From: CATQHP01 sp965205595
GTDB lineage: Bacteria > Acidobacteriota > Terriglobia > Bryobacterales > UBA6623
Length of the DNA: 64,000 nt
NCBI GenBank assembly: GCA_965205595.1
Contig: CBDBHI010000026.1
Location: forward strand, 62,001 to 126,000
Reading direction: 5' to 3'
The position numbers and the translations under genes are program-made. Of this stretch, positions 36,662 through 45,542 are shown piece by piece. A model generated the notes under the pieces. It made no database searches and had not been told where the DNA came from. It was given only the letters and a program-made list of their open reading frames with translations. Each line of letters opens with the position of its first letter. Positions within the stretch are counted from its first letter, which is position 1.

Positions 36662-37414
36662 TCAGATTGTCGCAGCCGGTTCCTGGAACCTGGCGTTGAG
36701 TTCGATGATGACCGCGGGGCGCGGCCGCAAGAACGCTAGGGCAATAAACAGGCTGATCAATAACTCGATCCCAAGCGCTAATAGAATTACGAGATTTCGC
36801 TGATTGGTGAACTGCGCCTGGCCGACATGAAAGGCCCCCCTCAGGGTTGTCAACCTTTGCGGGTCTCCAAACTCGCTAAGGTTTCGGGCCGTTAGCACCC
36901 GGTCTGGTGCGATGTGTCCTCTGCGCACCTTGTCAACTTGCTCATTTCGAAAATCAAAGACGCTCTTCGCGATCTCACGTATTTCCGTCAAGCCCTTGCG
37001 CTGACCGAATGGGGGCTTGTTGCTTTTCGCGTGGCGCCAATACAATTCCGAGGCTGTGCCCAGTTGAAGATACGTCACGATCGCGGGGAGATTTCGTTCC
37101 AGTTCGGCTGCTGATTGTCGTTCGACGGCTTCGAACACCCATTCGTGATCGTCTCTGTTTAAGTAACGTCGTGCGCGAGAACCGACTTGCTCAAGAATGA
37201 ATCCGACCTTGCCGAGATCCATCAGGGTCGAGCTTCCTTCGATCACACCAAGAAAATTTAGTTGCGTGTCCGCTAGCCATACCTGGCGGGTGCGCCAATT
37301 TTGGATCAAGTTGCGCGATGCCTCATCGTCCGGTAGCGGCGGGAGGCTGGGCTCGGCGCATATCGGAAGAACCAGCGCCAAAGCTAGAAACAGTTGGAGG
37401 AATGATCGGACCAT
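36662..37414 (-). CDS. Hypothetical exported/membrane protein
   Basis: 250 residues, not recognised. A signal peptide (SFLQLFLALALVLPICAEP) starts it. The middle is helical and polar, with a conserved-looking block ELYWRHAKSNKPPFGQRKG. A single C-terminal membrane helix (NLVILLALGIELLISLFIAL, about 207-229) is followed by a short basic tail. The topology suggests a periplasmic domain held by its C-terminus. It lies 51 bp after galK on the same strand, so it could be cotranscribed. Codon use is like its neighbours. Confidence 0.65.
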   Translation of the reverse strand: MVRSFLQLFLALALVLPICAEPSLPPLPDDEASRNLIQNWRTRQVWLADTQLNFLGVIEGSSTLMDLGKVGFILEQVGSRARRYLNRDDHEWVFEAVERQSAAELERNLPAIVTYLQLGTASELYWRHAKSNKPPFGQRKGLTEIREIAKSVFDFRNEQVDKVRRGHIAPDRVLTARNLSEFGDPQRLTTLRGAFHVGQAQFTNQRNLVILLALGIELLISLFIALAFLRPRPAVIIELNARFQEPAATI

Positions 37415-37465
37415 CGGCTGCCGGGACGCGCCCTCTAATTTTAGACACCAGATCGCAACTCTGCG

Positions 37466-38569
37466 TTACGCCGCGTCGAAGTTCGGAACTTCGCCCGCGC
37501 CGGCCGATGCCTTACAGGAGTATACGCTCGGCGAGAAGCCAAAGACGCTTCGATAGCGCTGCTCTATTTCGTTTGAGAACGAGCTGACGGCCTCTGTCAT
37601 TACGAGATTGGCAGTGCAGCCGCCGAAGCCGCCACCTGTCATCCGCGCGCCAACGACCCCATCGATGCGTGACGCAGCTTCAACCAGGAAGTCGAGTTCC
37701 GTGCAGCTTACCTCATAGTCCTCAGCGAGGCTGCGATGACCGGCCTGCATAATTCTGCCCAATGCGGCTAAATTCCCCCGTTCGCAAGCATTAACGAATT
37801 CGAGGACCCGACTGTTCTCATGCACCACGTGCCGGGCTCTCTTGCGCGGAACCTCCGGCAATTGCAATTCGGCCGCCAGCCATTCATCGACCGAAACGCC
37901 GCGCAACGACTCGACCCCTAACGTGTCCGCAGCCTGCCGGCATTCCGTCACGCGATCGTTGTAGGCGCTGCCTGCCAGCTCATGTTTCACCCCGGAATCG
38001 ACCACGACGATCTGGACGTTTGACGGCAGCCGAACCAGGCGGTGCTCGAGGCTCCGACAGTCAAGCAGTACCGCGTGATTCTCAGCGCCGTAAAGTGCCA
38101 CGAATTGATCCATAATTCCGCACTTCATGCCCACGAAGTTGCGCTCGGAATCCTGGCATATTTTGGCGATCTCCAATTGCGGTAGCTCGCGCCCGGCAAG
38201 TTCCAACAGCGCCAGCGCAACCGACACCTGGAGTGCGGCGGATGAGCTAAGCCCTGCGCCAACCGGTACGGTACTGTCAACAGAAATCGTCCCGGCCGGC
38301 AGTTCGATTCCAACGCAGGCCAGCTGTTTGGCGACTCCGAGCGCGTAGTCACTCCAGACTCCTTGTCTAGAAATCGAGGCAAGGTCTTGAGGGCGGCAGC
38401 TACTTCCGAGGCCAAGCTGAGCGCTAGTGAATGTCAATAGCCCGGTTTCGGAGGGCTCGGCGCTAGCGCGGCACTCAACGTCCAACGCCACGGGCAGGAC
38501 GAACCCGTCGTTGTAGTCGGTGTGTTCGCCGCATAAATTTACGCGGCCAGGTGCACGGAACGTGCGCAT
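37466..38569 (-). CDS. galK: Galactokinase
   Basis: 367 residues from ATG at 38569, ten bases after AAAGGA; the TTG at 38578 is less likely. GHMP kinase. RAPGRVNLCGEHTDYNDGFV is the galactokinase signature, VPVGAGLSSSAALQVS the ATP loop, and GARMTGGGFGG the third motif. It phosphorylates galactose at C1 in the Leloir pathway. No galT or galE adjacent. Confidence 0.95.
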   Translation of the reverse strand: MRTFRAPGRVNLCGEHTDYNDGFVLPVALDVECRASAEPSETGLLTFTSAQLGLGSSCRPQDLASISRQGVWSDYALGVAKQLACVGIELPAGTISVDSTVPVGAGLSSSAALQVSVALALLELAGRELPQLEIAKICQDSERNFVGMKCGIMDQFVALYGAENHAVLLDCRSLEHRLVRLPSNVQIVVVDSGVKHELAGSAYNDRVTECRQAADTLGVESLRGVSVDEWLAAELQLPEVPRKRARHVVHENSRVLEFVNACERGNLAALGRIMQAGHRSLAEDYEVSCTELDFLVEAASRIDGVVGARMTGGGFGGCTANLVMTEAVSSFSNEIEQRYRSVFGFSPSVYSCKASAGAGEVPNFDAA

Positions 38570-38593
38570 TCGTAACAAATCCTTTCCGACAGT

Positions 38594-38779
38594 CTACAGG
38601 CCCGGCAAGTTTGGCACTTCCGGTCTGGGCCGAGTCGGGTCTTTTCCTCGACGATCCGAATAGTTTTCCTCAGACGAAGCTCTGAGCAGATCCGTCATCA
38701 TAGGTAAGAAGCAGTCAATTTGCGATTCGGTCAAGACCGTTCTCGGGTTCCGGGTAGTCCCATCAACGAGAGGCAACAA
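38594..38779 (-). CDS. Possible small protein upstream of galK
   Basis: A 61-codon frame from TTG, ending 24 bp before the galK ATG on the same strand. The product is polar and proline-rich at its end (DPTRPRPEVPNLPGL). There is no domain or signal peptide and no good ribosome site. It may be a leader ORF or chance; kept because the 250-bp gap otherwise holds nothing on this strand. Confidence 0.25.
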   Translation of the reverse strand: MLPLVDGTTRNPRTVLTESQIDCFLPMMTDLLRASSEENYSDRRGKDPTRPRPEVPNLPGL

Positions 38780-38821
38780 TCGAACGCTGACCGCTTTATC
38801 TCGGCTCTCTTGAGTCTCTAG

Positions 38822-40327
38822 GTGTCAAAGTTCCATGCAAATATTGGTCGAGCACTAGTGGCCGGCGCTCTCGCCGCGATAGCCGCATTGTTGTTCGGCT
38901 GCGGAGAGCCGGAACCCTTGCCGACCGTTACGCTCAATCGCTGTACCGAACCAGACTATCCAATCGACGCCCGCTGTACCGCGGTTGAAGTGCCTGAGAA
39001 TCGAGAGCAGCCGGACGGCCGAAGAATTTCGCTGAACGTGGTAGTCCTACCGGCTTCCGGGCGTGGAGGCTCTGAGCCGGTCTTCTTCCTCGCGGGCGGC
39101 CCCGGCCAAGCAGCGACCGACCTCGCCGCGGCAATGGCCAACGTGATGCCGCGAGTCAATATTAGCCGCGACTTCGTCTTTGTCGATCAACGTGGGACCG
39201 GAAAATCGAACCCACTCGACTGCGAGTTGGGTCAAGACGATGAAGCGACTGAGCCATTGGAAACAGAGCAGCGGCTCGACCTTCTCCGTGCTTGTTTGGA
39301 AGATGTCGACGCCGACCCCCGCTTCTATACAACGTCGATTGCGATGGACGACTTGGACGCCGTCCGCCGCGCTCTCGCCTACGGCCTCATCAATTTGGTC
39401 GGTGGTTCCTACGGTACGCGCGCCGCCCTTGTCTACATGCGCCGCCACGCCGAAACCGTCCGCTCCGTCGTGCTCGACGCTGTTGCGCCGATGAGCTTGC
39501 ATCTTCCCGAGTCAATGGCCGCCGATTCACAACGGGCCTTCGACCTGCTCGTGAAGGCTTGCAGCGAACAGCCTGACTGCAACGCCGGCTATCCGAATTT
39601 TGAGCGGCAGTTCGCCGAACTCTTAGAGCGATTCAGCACTCCGCGCCGCGTCAGCGCGACAGATGCTTCTACGGGCCAGGTCCGCGAGATAACGATTGGC
39701 CGCGATCAAATCGCGAGCTGGGTATTTGCATCACTCTATGGCGCAAATTTCTCGTCGCTGATTCCGCTTGCGATTGAAGCTGCGCACCGCGGCGACTGGG
39801 CCCCCTTCGCTGCTTTAATCAGCAACACCGCCGACCTGGGCAACAGCATTTATTACGGCATGCGGCTGTCGGTCGTCTGTGCTGAAGATGTGCCGTTTGT
39901 CGACAACGACGCGACTGCGTACTCAAATACATTCTTAGGCCACTCTGCCGTGCGCGAGATGATCGCCGACTGCGAGGTATGGCCGAGAGGCGATATTCCC
40001 GAGGACTATCACGAGCCGATCCATTCAGACATACCGACCCTGGTGTTGTCTGGCGAACTCGATCCGGCGACTCCCCCCCGTTGGGGTGACGAGGCCGCCG
40101 CGACCCTGACTAACTCGAAGCACGTCGTGCTCGCGGGCGTCGGACACGGTGTTCAGATGGTTCCGTGCGGTTCCGCCATGATCGAAGATTTCATTAAAGA
40201 TCCGGATGTCGACAAGCTTGACGTAGAATGCGCGGCGGCATCTTCGCGCCCGGCGATATTCGCCAGCACGGTTGGAGCCGTCCCCTTGCCAGAGCCGCCC
40301 GCTGATCCCGCTCGGAAGCCACAATGA
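38822..40327 (+). CDS. Lipoprotein alpha/beta hydrolase (proline-iminopeptidase / TAP-like)
   Basis: 501 residues. Lipoprotein signal with lipobox LLFGC. The hydrolase part has an oxyanion region FLAGGPGQAA, nucleophile elbow GGSYGTRAAL, acid in LSGELDPATPP and the His in GVGHGVQ: a complete triad. Layout and inserted cap match prolyl aminopeptidase/TAP-like secreted peptidases. GTG start at 38822. Its stop overlaps the ATG of the ABC ATPase (ATGA at 40324), so the hydrolase and the transporter form one coupled operon. Confidence 0.9.
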   Translation: MSKFHANIGRALVAGALAAIAALLFGCGEPEPLPTVTLNRCTEPDYPIDARCTAVEVPENREQPDGRRISLNVVVLPASGRGGSEPVFFLAGGPGQAATDLAAAMANVMPRVNISRDFVFVDQRGTGKSNPLDCELGQDDEATEPLETEQRLDLLRACLEDVDADPRFYTTSIAMDDLDAVRRALAYGLINLVGGSYGTRAALVYMRRHAETVRSVVLDAVAPMSLHLPESMAADSQRAFDLLVKACSEQPDCNAGYPNFERQFAELLERFSTPRRVSATDASTGQVREITIGRDQIASWVFASLYGANFSSLIPLAIEAAHRGDWAPFAALISNTADLGNSIYYGMRLSVVCAEDVPFVDNDATAYSNTFLGHSAVREMIADCEVWPRGDIPEDYHEPIHSDIPTLVLSGELDPATPPRWGDEAAATLTNSKHVVLAGVGHGVQMVPCGSAMIEDFIKDPDVDKLDVECAAASSRPAIFASTVGAVPLPEPPADPARKPQ

Positions 40328-41067
40328 TCGAAGTTTCCGACGTTAGAAAGAGCTTCACCACCAACAAGGGCGAAATTGTCCAGGCGGTCGACGGAGTTAC
40401 GTTCCAGGCCCCGGACGGTCGAGTCACCGGCCTATTGGGGCCAAATGGAGCAGGCAAGACGACAGCCATGCGAGTGATCTACGGCCTTGTCGAAGCCGAT
40501 AGTGGAATGGTCTTGGTTGACGGCATTGACGTCGCGCAAGAGCCACGCAGCGCTCGTGCACGCCTAGGAGTTCTGCCGGACGTCCATGGCCGGTACCCGA
40601 GATTGACCGCGCGCGAGCACGCGCGATACTTCGGCCAGCTCCACGGCCTCTCGCGCTCAGACCTTGAGGTCCGCATCGACTCTCTGGTTGAAAAGCTAGA
40701 CATGGGCGAGATTGCCGAGCGCCGTGCCCAGGGTTTCTCCCACGGCGAGCGGATGAAAGTATCGCTCGCGGCCGCTCTTGTCCACGGGCCAAACAACGTG
40801 CTGCTCGACGAGCCCACCAACGGTCTCGACGTGATGAGCACCCGCGCCGTCAGGCGCATTATCGGCAGCCTTCGCGATGAAGGCAAATGCGTTATCTTTT
40901 CGAGCCACATCATGCAAGAGGTGTCCGCCCTTTGCGACTCGATTGTCATGCTCGCGCACGGCAAGGTTGTCGCTCGCGGCACGCCCGACGAACTGCGTGA
41001 ACTCTCCGGCCATACAGACCTCGAAGAAGCCTTCGTGACGCTTGTCGGGGAAGAGGCCGCGTTGTGA
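40324..41067 (+). CDS. ABC transporter ATP-binding protein, NatA-like
   Basis: 247 residues. Walker A GPNGAGKTT, signature FSHGERMKV (a variant of LSGGQ as in NatA-type sodium exporters), Walker B NVLLDEPTNGLD, switch His in FSSHIMQEV. Overlaps the upstream hydrolase and the downstream permease by four bases each. NatA/NatB pairs export Na+ or small molecules; the substrate here is open. Confidence 0.9.
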   Translation: MIEVSDVRKSFTTNKGEIVQAVDGVTFQAPDGRVTGLLGPNGAGKTTAMRVIYGLVEADSGMVLVDGIDVAQEPRSARARLGVLPDVHGRYPRLTAREHARYFGQLHGLSRSDLEVRIDSLVEKLDMGEIAERRAQGFSHGERMKVSLAAALVHGPNNVLLDEPTNGLDVMSTRAVRRIIGSLRDEGKCVIFSSHIMQEVSALCDSIVMLAHGKVVARGTPDELRELSGHTDLEEAFVTLVGEEAAL

Positions 41068-42251
41068 CGAGCCTTTCGAGAACGATCCGGATCGTCCTCG
41101 CGAAAGAACTGTGGGATGGTATTCGCGATCGGCGCTCCGTGATTTCGGTCATCTCGGGTCCGATCGTCACAGCATTGTTGTTTGGAGTCGTTCTAAAGAA
41201 TCAATCGTCTATCACGCAGCAATCGCGCGAAGTGAAATTGCACGTCTACGGAGCCGAATACGCGCCGCACTTCGTTAATTGGCTGAGCGGTCAGGTGTCC
41301 GTTGAGGTGACTGAGATTGACACCGATCCGGTCAAAGCCGTTCGCGACGGCGACGTTCGCTGGGTGCTGCGCCTCAATCAGGAGTTTGCCGATGACTTCG
41401 CGGCGGCGAAGACGGCCAAACTGCAACTGATCTACGATTCGAGCGTCATCAAAGACGCGGTCGCGGTAGCGAAAGTACGAAACGTAATCGCATCGTACAA
41501 CCGCACCATGGGAGACCTGCGTCTCATCGCCCGTGGTGTCGCGCCGGCGGTAGCGCGGCCCACTCGCGTCGTCAATATCGACATCTCCGAGCCCTCCGAG
41601 CGGCTGAATATCGGCGCGATGATGCTCACGCTATTTCTGATGATCTCGACCTTCATGGGCGGGCTGTATCTTGCGACGGACGTTACCGCCGGCGAGAGGG
41701 AGCGTGGTTCGCTGGAGCCGCTGCTTGTGACTCCGGTTTCCCGAGCAGGCATCGTTACGGGCAAGTGGCTCGCCGTCGTACTCTTCACCTCAGCCGGACT
41801 GTGCCTCTATTTCGTATGCATGGCGTTTGTGTTTCAGCAACCGACCGACACGATGGGCGCGCAGACCTCACAGCTCGACCTCGGCGTCAAACAATCGCTC
41901 GCTGCCTTAGCCGTCATGTTTTCCCTCGTGCTGCCCGCTACCGCGCTTCAGTTGCTGGTTGCGACCTTTGCGCGTTCGTTTAAAGAAGCGCTGAGTTACC
42001 TCCAGATGATGGCGGTCTTGCCCGGGCTACCAAGCATGATGAGCATGTTCGAGCCGATCGACCCGGAGCTGTGGATGTACGCTGTTCCGAGCCTCGCTCA
42101 CCACTTGTTGGTCACGGACATCTTGACCGGCAACTCCGTAGACCCGATTGGATCGGCGCTTACCGCGGTGAGCTGCCTACTTTTCGCGGCCGTGTTGCTC
42201 ACGGCGACGACACGCCTGTTCAAGCGCGAGCGGATTATTTTTGGACGCTAG
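41064..42251 (+). CDS. ABC-2 type permease, NatB-like
   Basis: 395 residues, GTG start in a four-base overlap with the ATPase. One N-terminal helix, a large extracytoplasmic domain (about 45-180), then five or six helices. GERERGSLEPLLVTPVSRAG is the coupling segment typical of NatB/ABC-2 permeases. The stop codon TAG (42249-42251) is made by the first bases of the palindromic element at 42250-42512, so the native C-terminus may once have been different. Confidence 0.88.
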   Translation: MTSLSRTIRIVLAKELWDGIRDRRSVISVISGPIVTALLFGVVLKNQSSITQQSREVKLHVYGAEYAPHFVNWLSGQVSVEVTEIDTDPVKAVRDGDVRWVLRLNQEFADDFAAAKTAKLQLIYDSSVIKDAVAVAKVRNVIASYNRTMGDLRLIARGVAPAVARPTRVVNIDISEPSERLNIGAMMLTLFLMISTFMGGLYLATDVTAGERERGSLEPLLVTPVSRAGIVTGKWLAVVLFTSAGLCLYFVCMAFVFQQPTDTMGAQTSQLDLGVKQSLAALAVMFSLVLPATALQLLVATFARSFKEALSYLQMMAVLPGLPSMMSMFEPIDPELWMYAVPSLAHHLLVTDILTGNSVDPIGSALTAVSCLLFAAVLLTATTRLFKRERIIFGR

Positions 42252-42512
42252 CAGCCTGTGGTAGAAATCACGCGGGCCGCGTTACGCGCTGCGCGAACGA
42301 ATCGATCAATACACAGAGCTACGGGACAGCGATATTCAAGGTTCTTAGTGAAACCGTTTGTCCGCGCGTAACCCGTTGGGCGACGGGCAATTGCGGCCGT
42401 CGGCTTTGTCATTCGTCGGGGACGATCACCCGGATCGCCGCCCTCCTCATTCCGCGCCGAACGGCCCCAATTGCCCGTCGCGCGACCCACGGGATTTCTA
42501 CCGCAGGCTGCC
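42250..42512. repeat. MITE-like nested inverted-repeat element
   Basis: A 263-bp segment with two nested inverted repeats and no protein. Outer arms: GCAGCCTGTGGTAGAAATC from 42251 and, read from the other end, GCAGCCTGCGGTAGAAATC from 42511; the match extends to about 32 bp with five mismatches. Inner arms: 42380-42400 and 42461-42481, sharing GCGACGGGCAATTG and then GGCCGT (20 of 21 match). As RNA it would form a large hairpin between two convergent genes. It supplies the stop codons of both (natB TAG at 42249-42251, hemH TAG at 42498-42500). No target duplication is obvious. Confidence 0.75.
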
Positions 42513-43523
42513 AGGCCGCGCGGGTGCCGCGCAACAGTCGACGGCGCAAACATCGGGGCAGGGAAGTAGCCGCCCCACGACCGTCCGTTTGGAGCTTCCG
42601 CTGACGCGTTCGGCGATCAAGTCGCGAATTCCCGCGATGAATGCCGGGTGCGTACCTGCCGTCCCGGCGCGCACCATTTTCATGCCCAACTTGGTGGTGA
42701 GCGCCGCTGCCTCGGTGTCGAGGTCGAACAGAACCTCCATGTGGTCCGAGATGAATCCGAGCGGCACGACGCAGACGTTTCGACAGTTTTCAGAATGAAG
42801 GACTCGCAGCCGGTCGCAAATATCGGGCGCAAGCCAGGGCTGCGTCGGCGGACCGCTACGGCTCTGATAGACGAGTTCCCAATTGCGGACCGAGACATCT
42901 TCGCTGATGATGCGGGCAGCCTCCTCGAGTTGCGCGACGTAGTCACTACCGGCGGCCATCGACGTCGGCACGCTGTGCGCTGTGTAGATCAGCTTGAGGT
43001 CTGATCGCTCGCCGTCGGTGAACACACGCATCGCATCGCGGACCCGGCTGATCATGGCGTTGATGAAACCGGGGTGGTTGAAGAACACCCGTATCTTGTC
43101 GATTCTCGGTGCGCCGTCGCCGATTTCCTCGCGAGCACGATCGATGTCCTCGCGATACTGTCGGCACCCGGAGTACGAACTAAACGCAGACGTCACGAAC
43201 GCTAGCGCGTTGGTAACGCCGTTGGCCTGCATTTTGCGAAGAGTGTCGGTGAACAACGGGTGCCAATTGCGGTTGCCCCAATAGACGGGCAGGTCAGGGC
43301 CGTTCGCCGCGAGTTCGAGCCGCAAAGCATCGATCAGGGCCCGGTTCTGATCGTTGATCGGGCTGCGCCCGTCGAAATAATAGTAGTGCTCGGCGACTTC
43401 AAGCATGCGTTCCCGAGGAACCCGCTTCCCACGAAGGACGTTCTCAAGAAACGGAATCACGTCCTCTCGCTCTTCAGGTCCGCCAAACGAAAGGACGAGC
43501 ACCGCGTCGTATCCCCCGAACAT
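42498..43523 (-). CDS. hemH: Ferrochelatase
   Basis: About 341 residues from ATG at 43523, where GGYDAVLVLSFGGPEEREDV is the normal family start; a longer in-frame ORF to 43763 has no family character. IYTAHSVPTSMAAGSDYVAQ carries the catalytic His, with YQSRSGPPTQPWLAPDI and PLGFISDHMEVLFDLDTEA further on. Inserts Fe2+ into porphyrin (coproporphyrin or protoporphyrin). The last ~35 residues (after IRDLIAERVSG) contain CPDVCAVDCC, a cysteine cluster that might bind Fe-S as in some ferrochelatases. The very end reads into the palindromic element. Confidence 0.92.
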   Translation of the reverse strand: MFGGYDAVLVLSFGGPEEREDVIPFLENVLRGKRVPRERMLEVAEHYYYFDGRSPINDQNRALIDALRLELAANGPDLPVYWGNRNWHPLFTDTLRKMQANGVTNALAFVTSAFSSYSGCRQYREDIDRAREEIGDGAPRIDKIRVFFNHPGFINAMISRVRDAMRVFTDGERSDLKLIYTAHSVPTSMAAGSDYVAQLEEAARIISEDVSVRNWELVYQSRSGPPTQPWLAPDICDRLRVLHSENCRNVCVVPLGFISDHMEVLFDLDTEAAALTTKLGMKMVRAGTAGTHPAFIAGIRDLIAERVSGSSKRTVVGRLLPCPDVCAVDCCAAPARPGSLR

Positions 43524-43802
43524 TTTTCGAGTATTGCAGAGCGAGCCAAGTAGAGCAGGTCCGTAGAGCGGCCATGTCGGCACTCCTGCCGACAGCGGAC
43601 CACACGGATTTTCGCTCGATGTCTGTGTGAAATTGCTCGCCCGTCGCCGACGTACACGAGCCGTGCCGCCTCGTGGCGCGGGCTTGCCCCTGTTCCGAAA
43701 AAAAATTGACTCCCCGAAATATTTGCGACTCAGATTCCGTCCGCGAACGCCTCGAAATATCACACATAAAACCGGCGAATACCTGTTTGCTACGATGCCC
43801 TG

Positions 43803-45494
43803 ATGCTGCTACGCCATTCCTCACTGGCTGCTATTTTCGTGTTTCTCGCGGCGATGTTCCTCAGTGGTTGCGACGGGCCGCTCGGCCAACTTGAGCGACA
43901 GGTCCAGCAAGCCGAGACCGTTGAGGTTGCAATGGGCCTGCGCTGTCGCGGCCCCCAACGCTTTAGCTCCCCAGACGCGCCGCCGATCGACACCTCGGCC
44001 TGTGAATGCCTCGAAATCGAAGGCCGCGATCCCAAGTGCTGGGGATTCCCGGAGTACCGGAACCGTCCGATGCCGCGAGCGGCGTCCTCAAAAGCGCCGG
44101 AGGCGGTTCGCCAGTCAGCCGCGCCCGAGATACCGCTCGATGGTATCGTCAGCGCCGCAAGTTTCGTGAACCGCGTCATGCCGGCCGGAGGCATCGCGCA
44201 AGGGTCAATCTTTACAATCTTCGGTAGCGACATTGGGCCCGACCCTGCTGTCGCCGTCAGCTCGTTTCCGCTGGGCACCGAGTTGGGCGGCGTCGAGATT
44301 CGCGTCTTCACCGCCACCACCGAGTACCGCGCTATCCCGCTCTTTGTCGGCAGGGGGCAGATCAACGCGATTATGCCATCGAACATCCCCGTCGGCTACG
44401 TAGCTGTCGAGGTCATTTTAAACGGCCAGACCAGCAACGTAGCGCCGGTGCGCGTGGTCGTCGCGGGCGTCGGCATCTTCACTGCGACCGGCATCGGACT
44501 TGGCCAGGGAAGCGTCACGAATCTCATTACCCAGCTCGATCAACCGCTTAACAACGTGGCGCGGCCGGCGGCACCGGGCCAAGTGATGATTGCCTGGGTG
44601 ACGGGTCTGGGGGGAATCGCCGGGTCCGACGCAGAGCGTCCGCTCGATGTGGGCGCGGTCGCCGATGTGAGAGACCGCGTCAATCTGGAGGTTTACGTTG
44701 GCGGGAAGCTAGTGACCAACGTCATCTATGCCGGTCGGAGCGCCGAGTTTTCAGGGCTTGATCAGCTTGTGTTCGTACTGCCCGCGGACATCGAGGTGGG
44801 GTGCAGCACTTCGCTGATCGTTTTCGCCAATGGAATTCCTTCGAATACGGTCACGATCGCGACGGCGCAAGAGGGCTTGCCTTGCCCACAGATCACGACC
44901 CCGGTGGCCGGCCCGGCCGGCGACGGAATCGTTGGAGCCGTAACCCTGCTTCGTCTGTCGGGCGATTCGCGCGCCGACCTCGATGCTCCGTTCGGCGATT
45001 TCGCCATCGACCTCGGCTCCGCGACATTCGTGAACGCCGCACCTCCGGGGCCCGGCTTTAATTCCCTCATCAACCTGCCTCCGTTAGGCACTTGCTTAGC
45101 GGGGGGTCAACTGACCCTTGAAGACTCGACGATGCAAGAGCCGACAACCGTGGACGCTGGTACGACAGTCACGATGGTGCGCTCAGCCGACATGGAGCAG
45201 CGCATCATCAGGTTCGACGGCGACGGCGGCACATTCGGCGGCGGCCTGCCTGACGACGATGAGACAACTCCGCTATTCTTCGAGCCCGGCGGATATCGCC
45301 TGCAGTCTGATGGCGGCTCGCAGGTAGGCACATTCGGCATCGATCTCAATTTGCCCGTTCCGGTCCAATGGACCAATCGGGACGACTTAGCTCAGGTAAA
45401 CGCTGACCAGGGATTCGACGCCCTGTGGCAAGGCGGCGCGTCTTGTCCAATACAAGATGAGCCTGAAGGGGAGGGCGATTCCAATACAAGATGA
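43803..45494 (+). pseudogene. TIGR03437-type lipoprotein, 5' part (cut by IS)
   Basis: The ORF gives 563 residues. Lipobox FLSGC ends the signal peptide. Residues about 115-330 are the Solibacter-type TIGR03437 domain: VSAASFVNRVMPAGGIAQGS, FTIFGSDIGP, GRGQINAIMPSNIPVGY, PGQVMIAWVTGLGG. The rest is a beta-rich region ending in QWTNRDDLAQVNADQGFDAL. Family members continue after this with a PGQ-VxxxG block, which is found at 47044-47330 beyond an insertion sequence. True coding stops at 45440; the last 18 codons belong to the IS. Surface-exposed, function unknown. Confidence 0.87.
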
Positions 45495-45506
45495 GCCTGA
45501 CGGGGA
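45446..45506 (+). repeat. 34-bp-period direct repeat at the left IS end
   Basis: Two 27-bp copies at 45446-45472 and 45480-45506, sharing CCAATACAAGATGAGCCTGA and then GGGGA, with one mismatch. The first copy is the terminal repeat; the second lies just inside. It is either a duplicated transposase-binding site or a slipped duplication of the terminus. The right end has one copy only. Confidence 0.9.
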
Positions 45507-45542
45507 TCCGTTGGGTGGTCAGGAACAGAGCAGCTGCGGGCG

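Noticed and set aside
42071..42604. 177-codon plus-strand ORF crossing the palindromic element
   Set aside because: It overlaps the end of natB in another frame and runs through the inverted repeats; arginine-rich chance frame.
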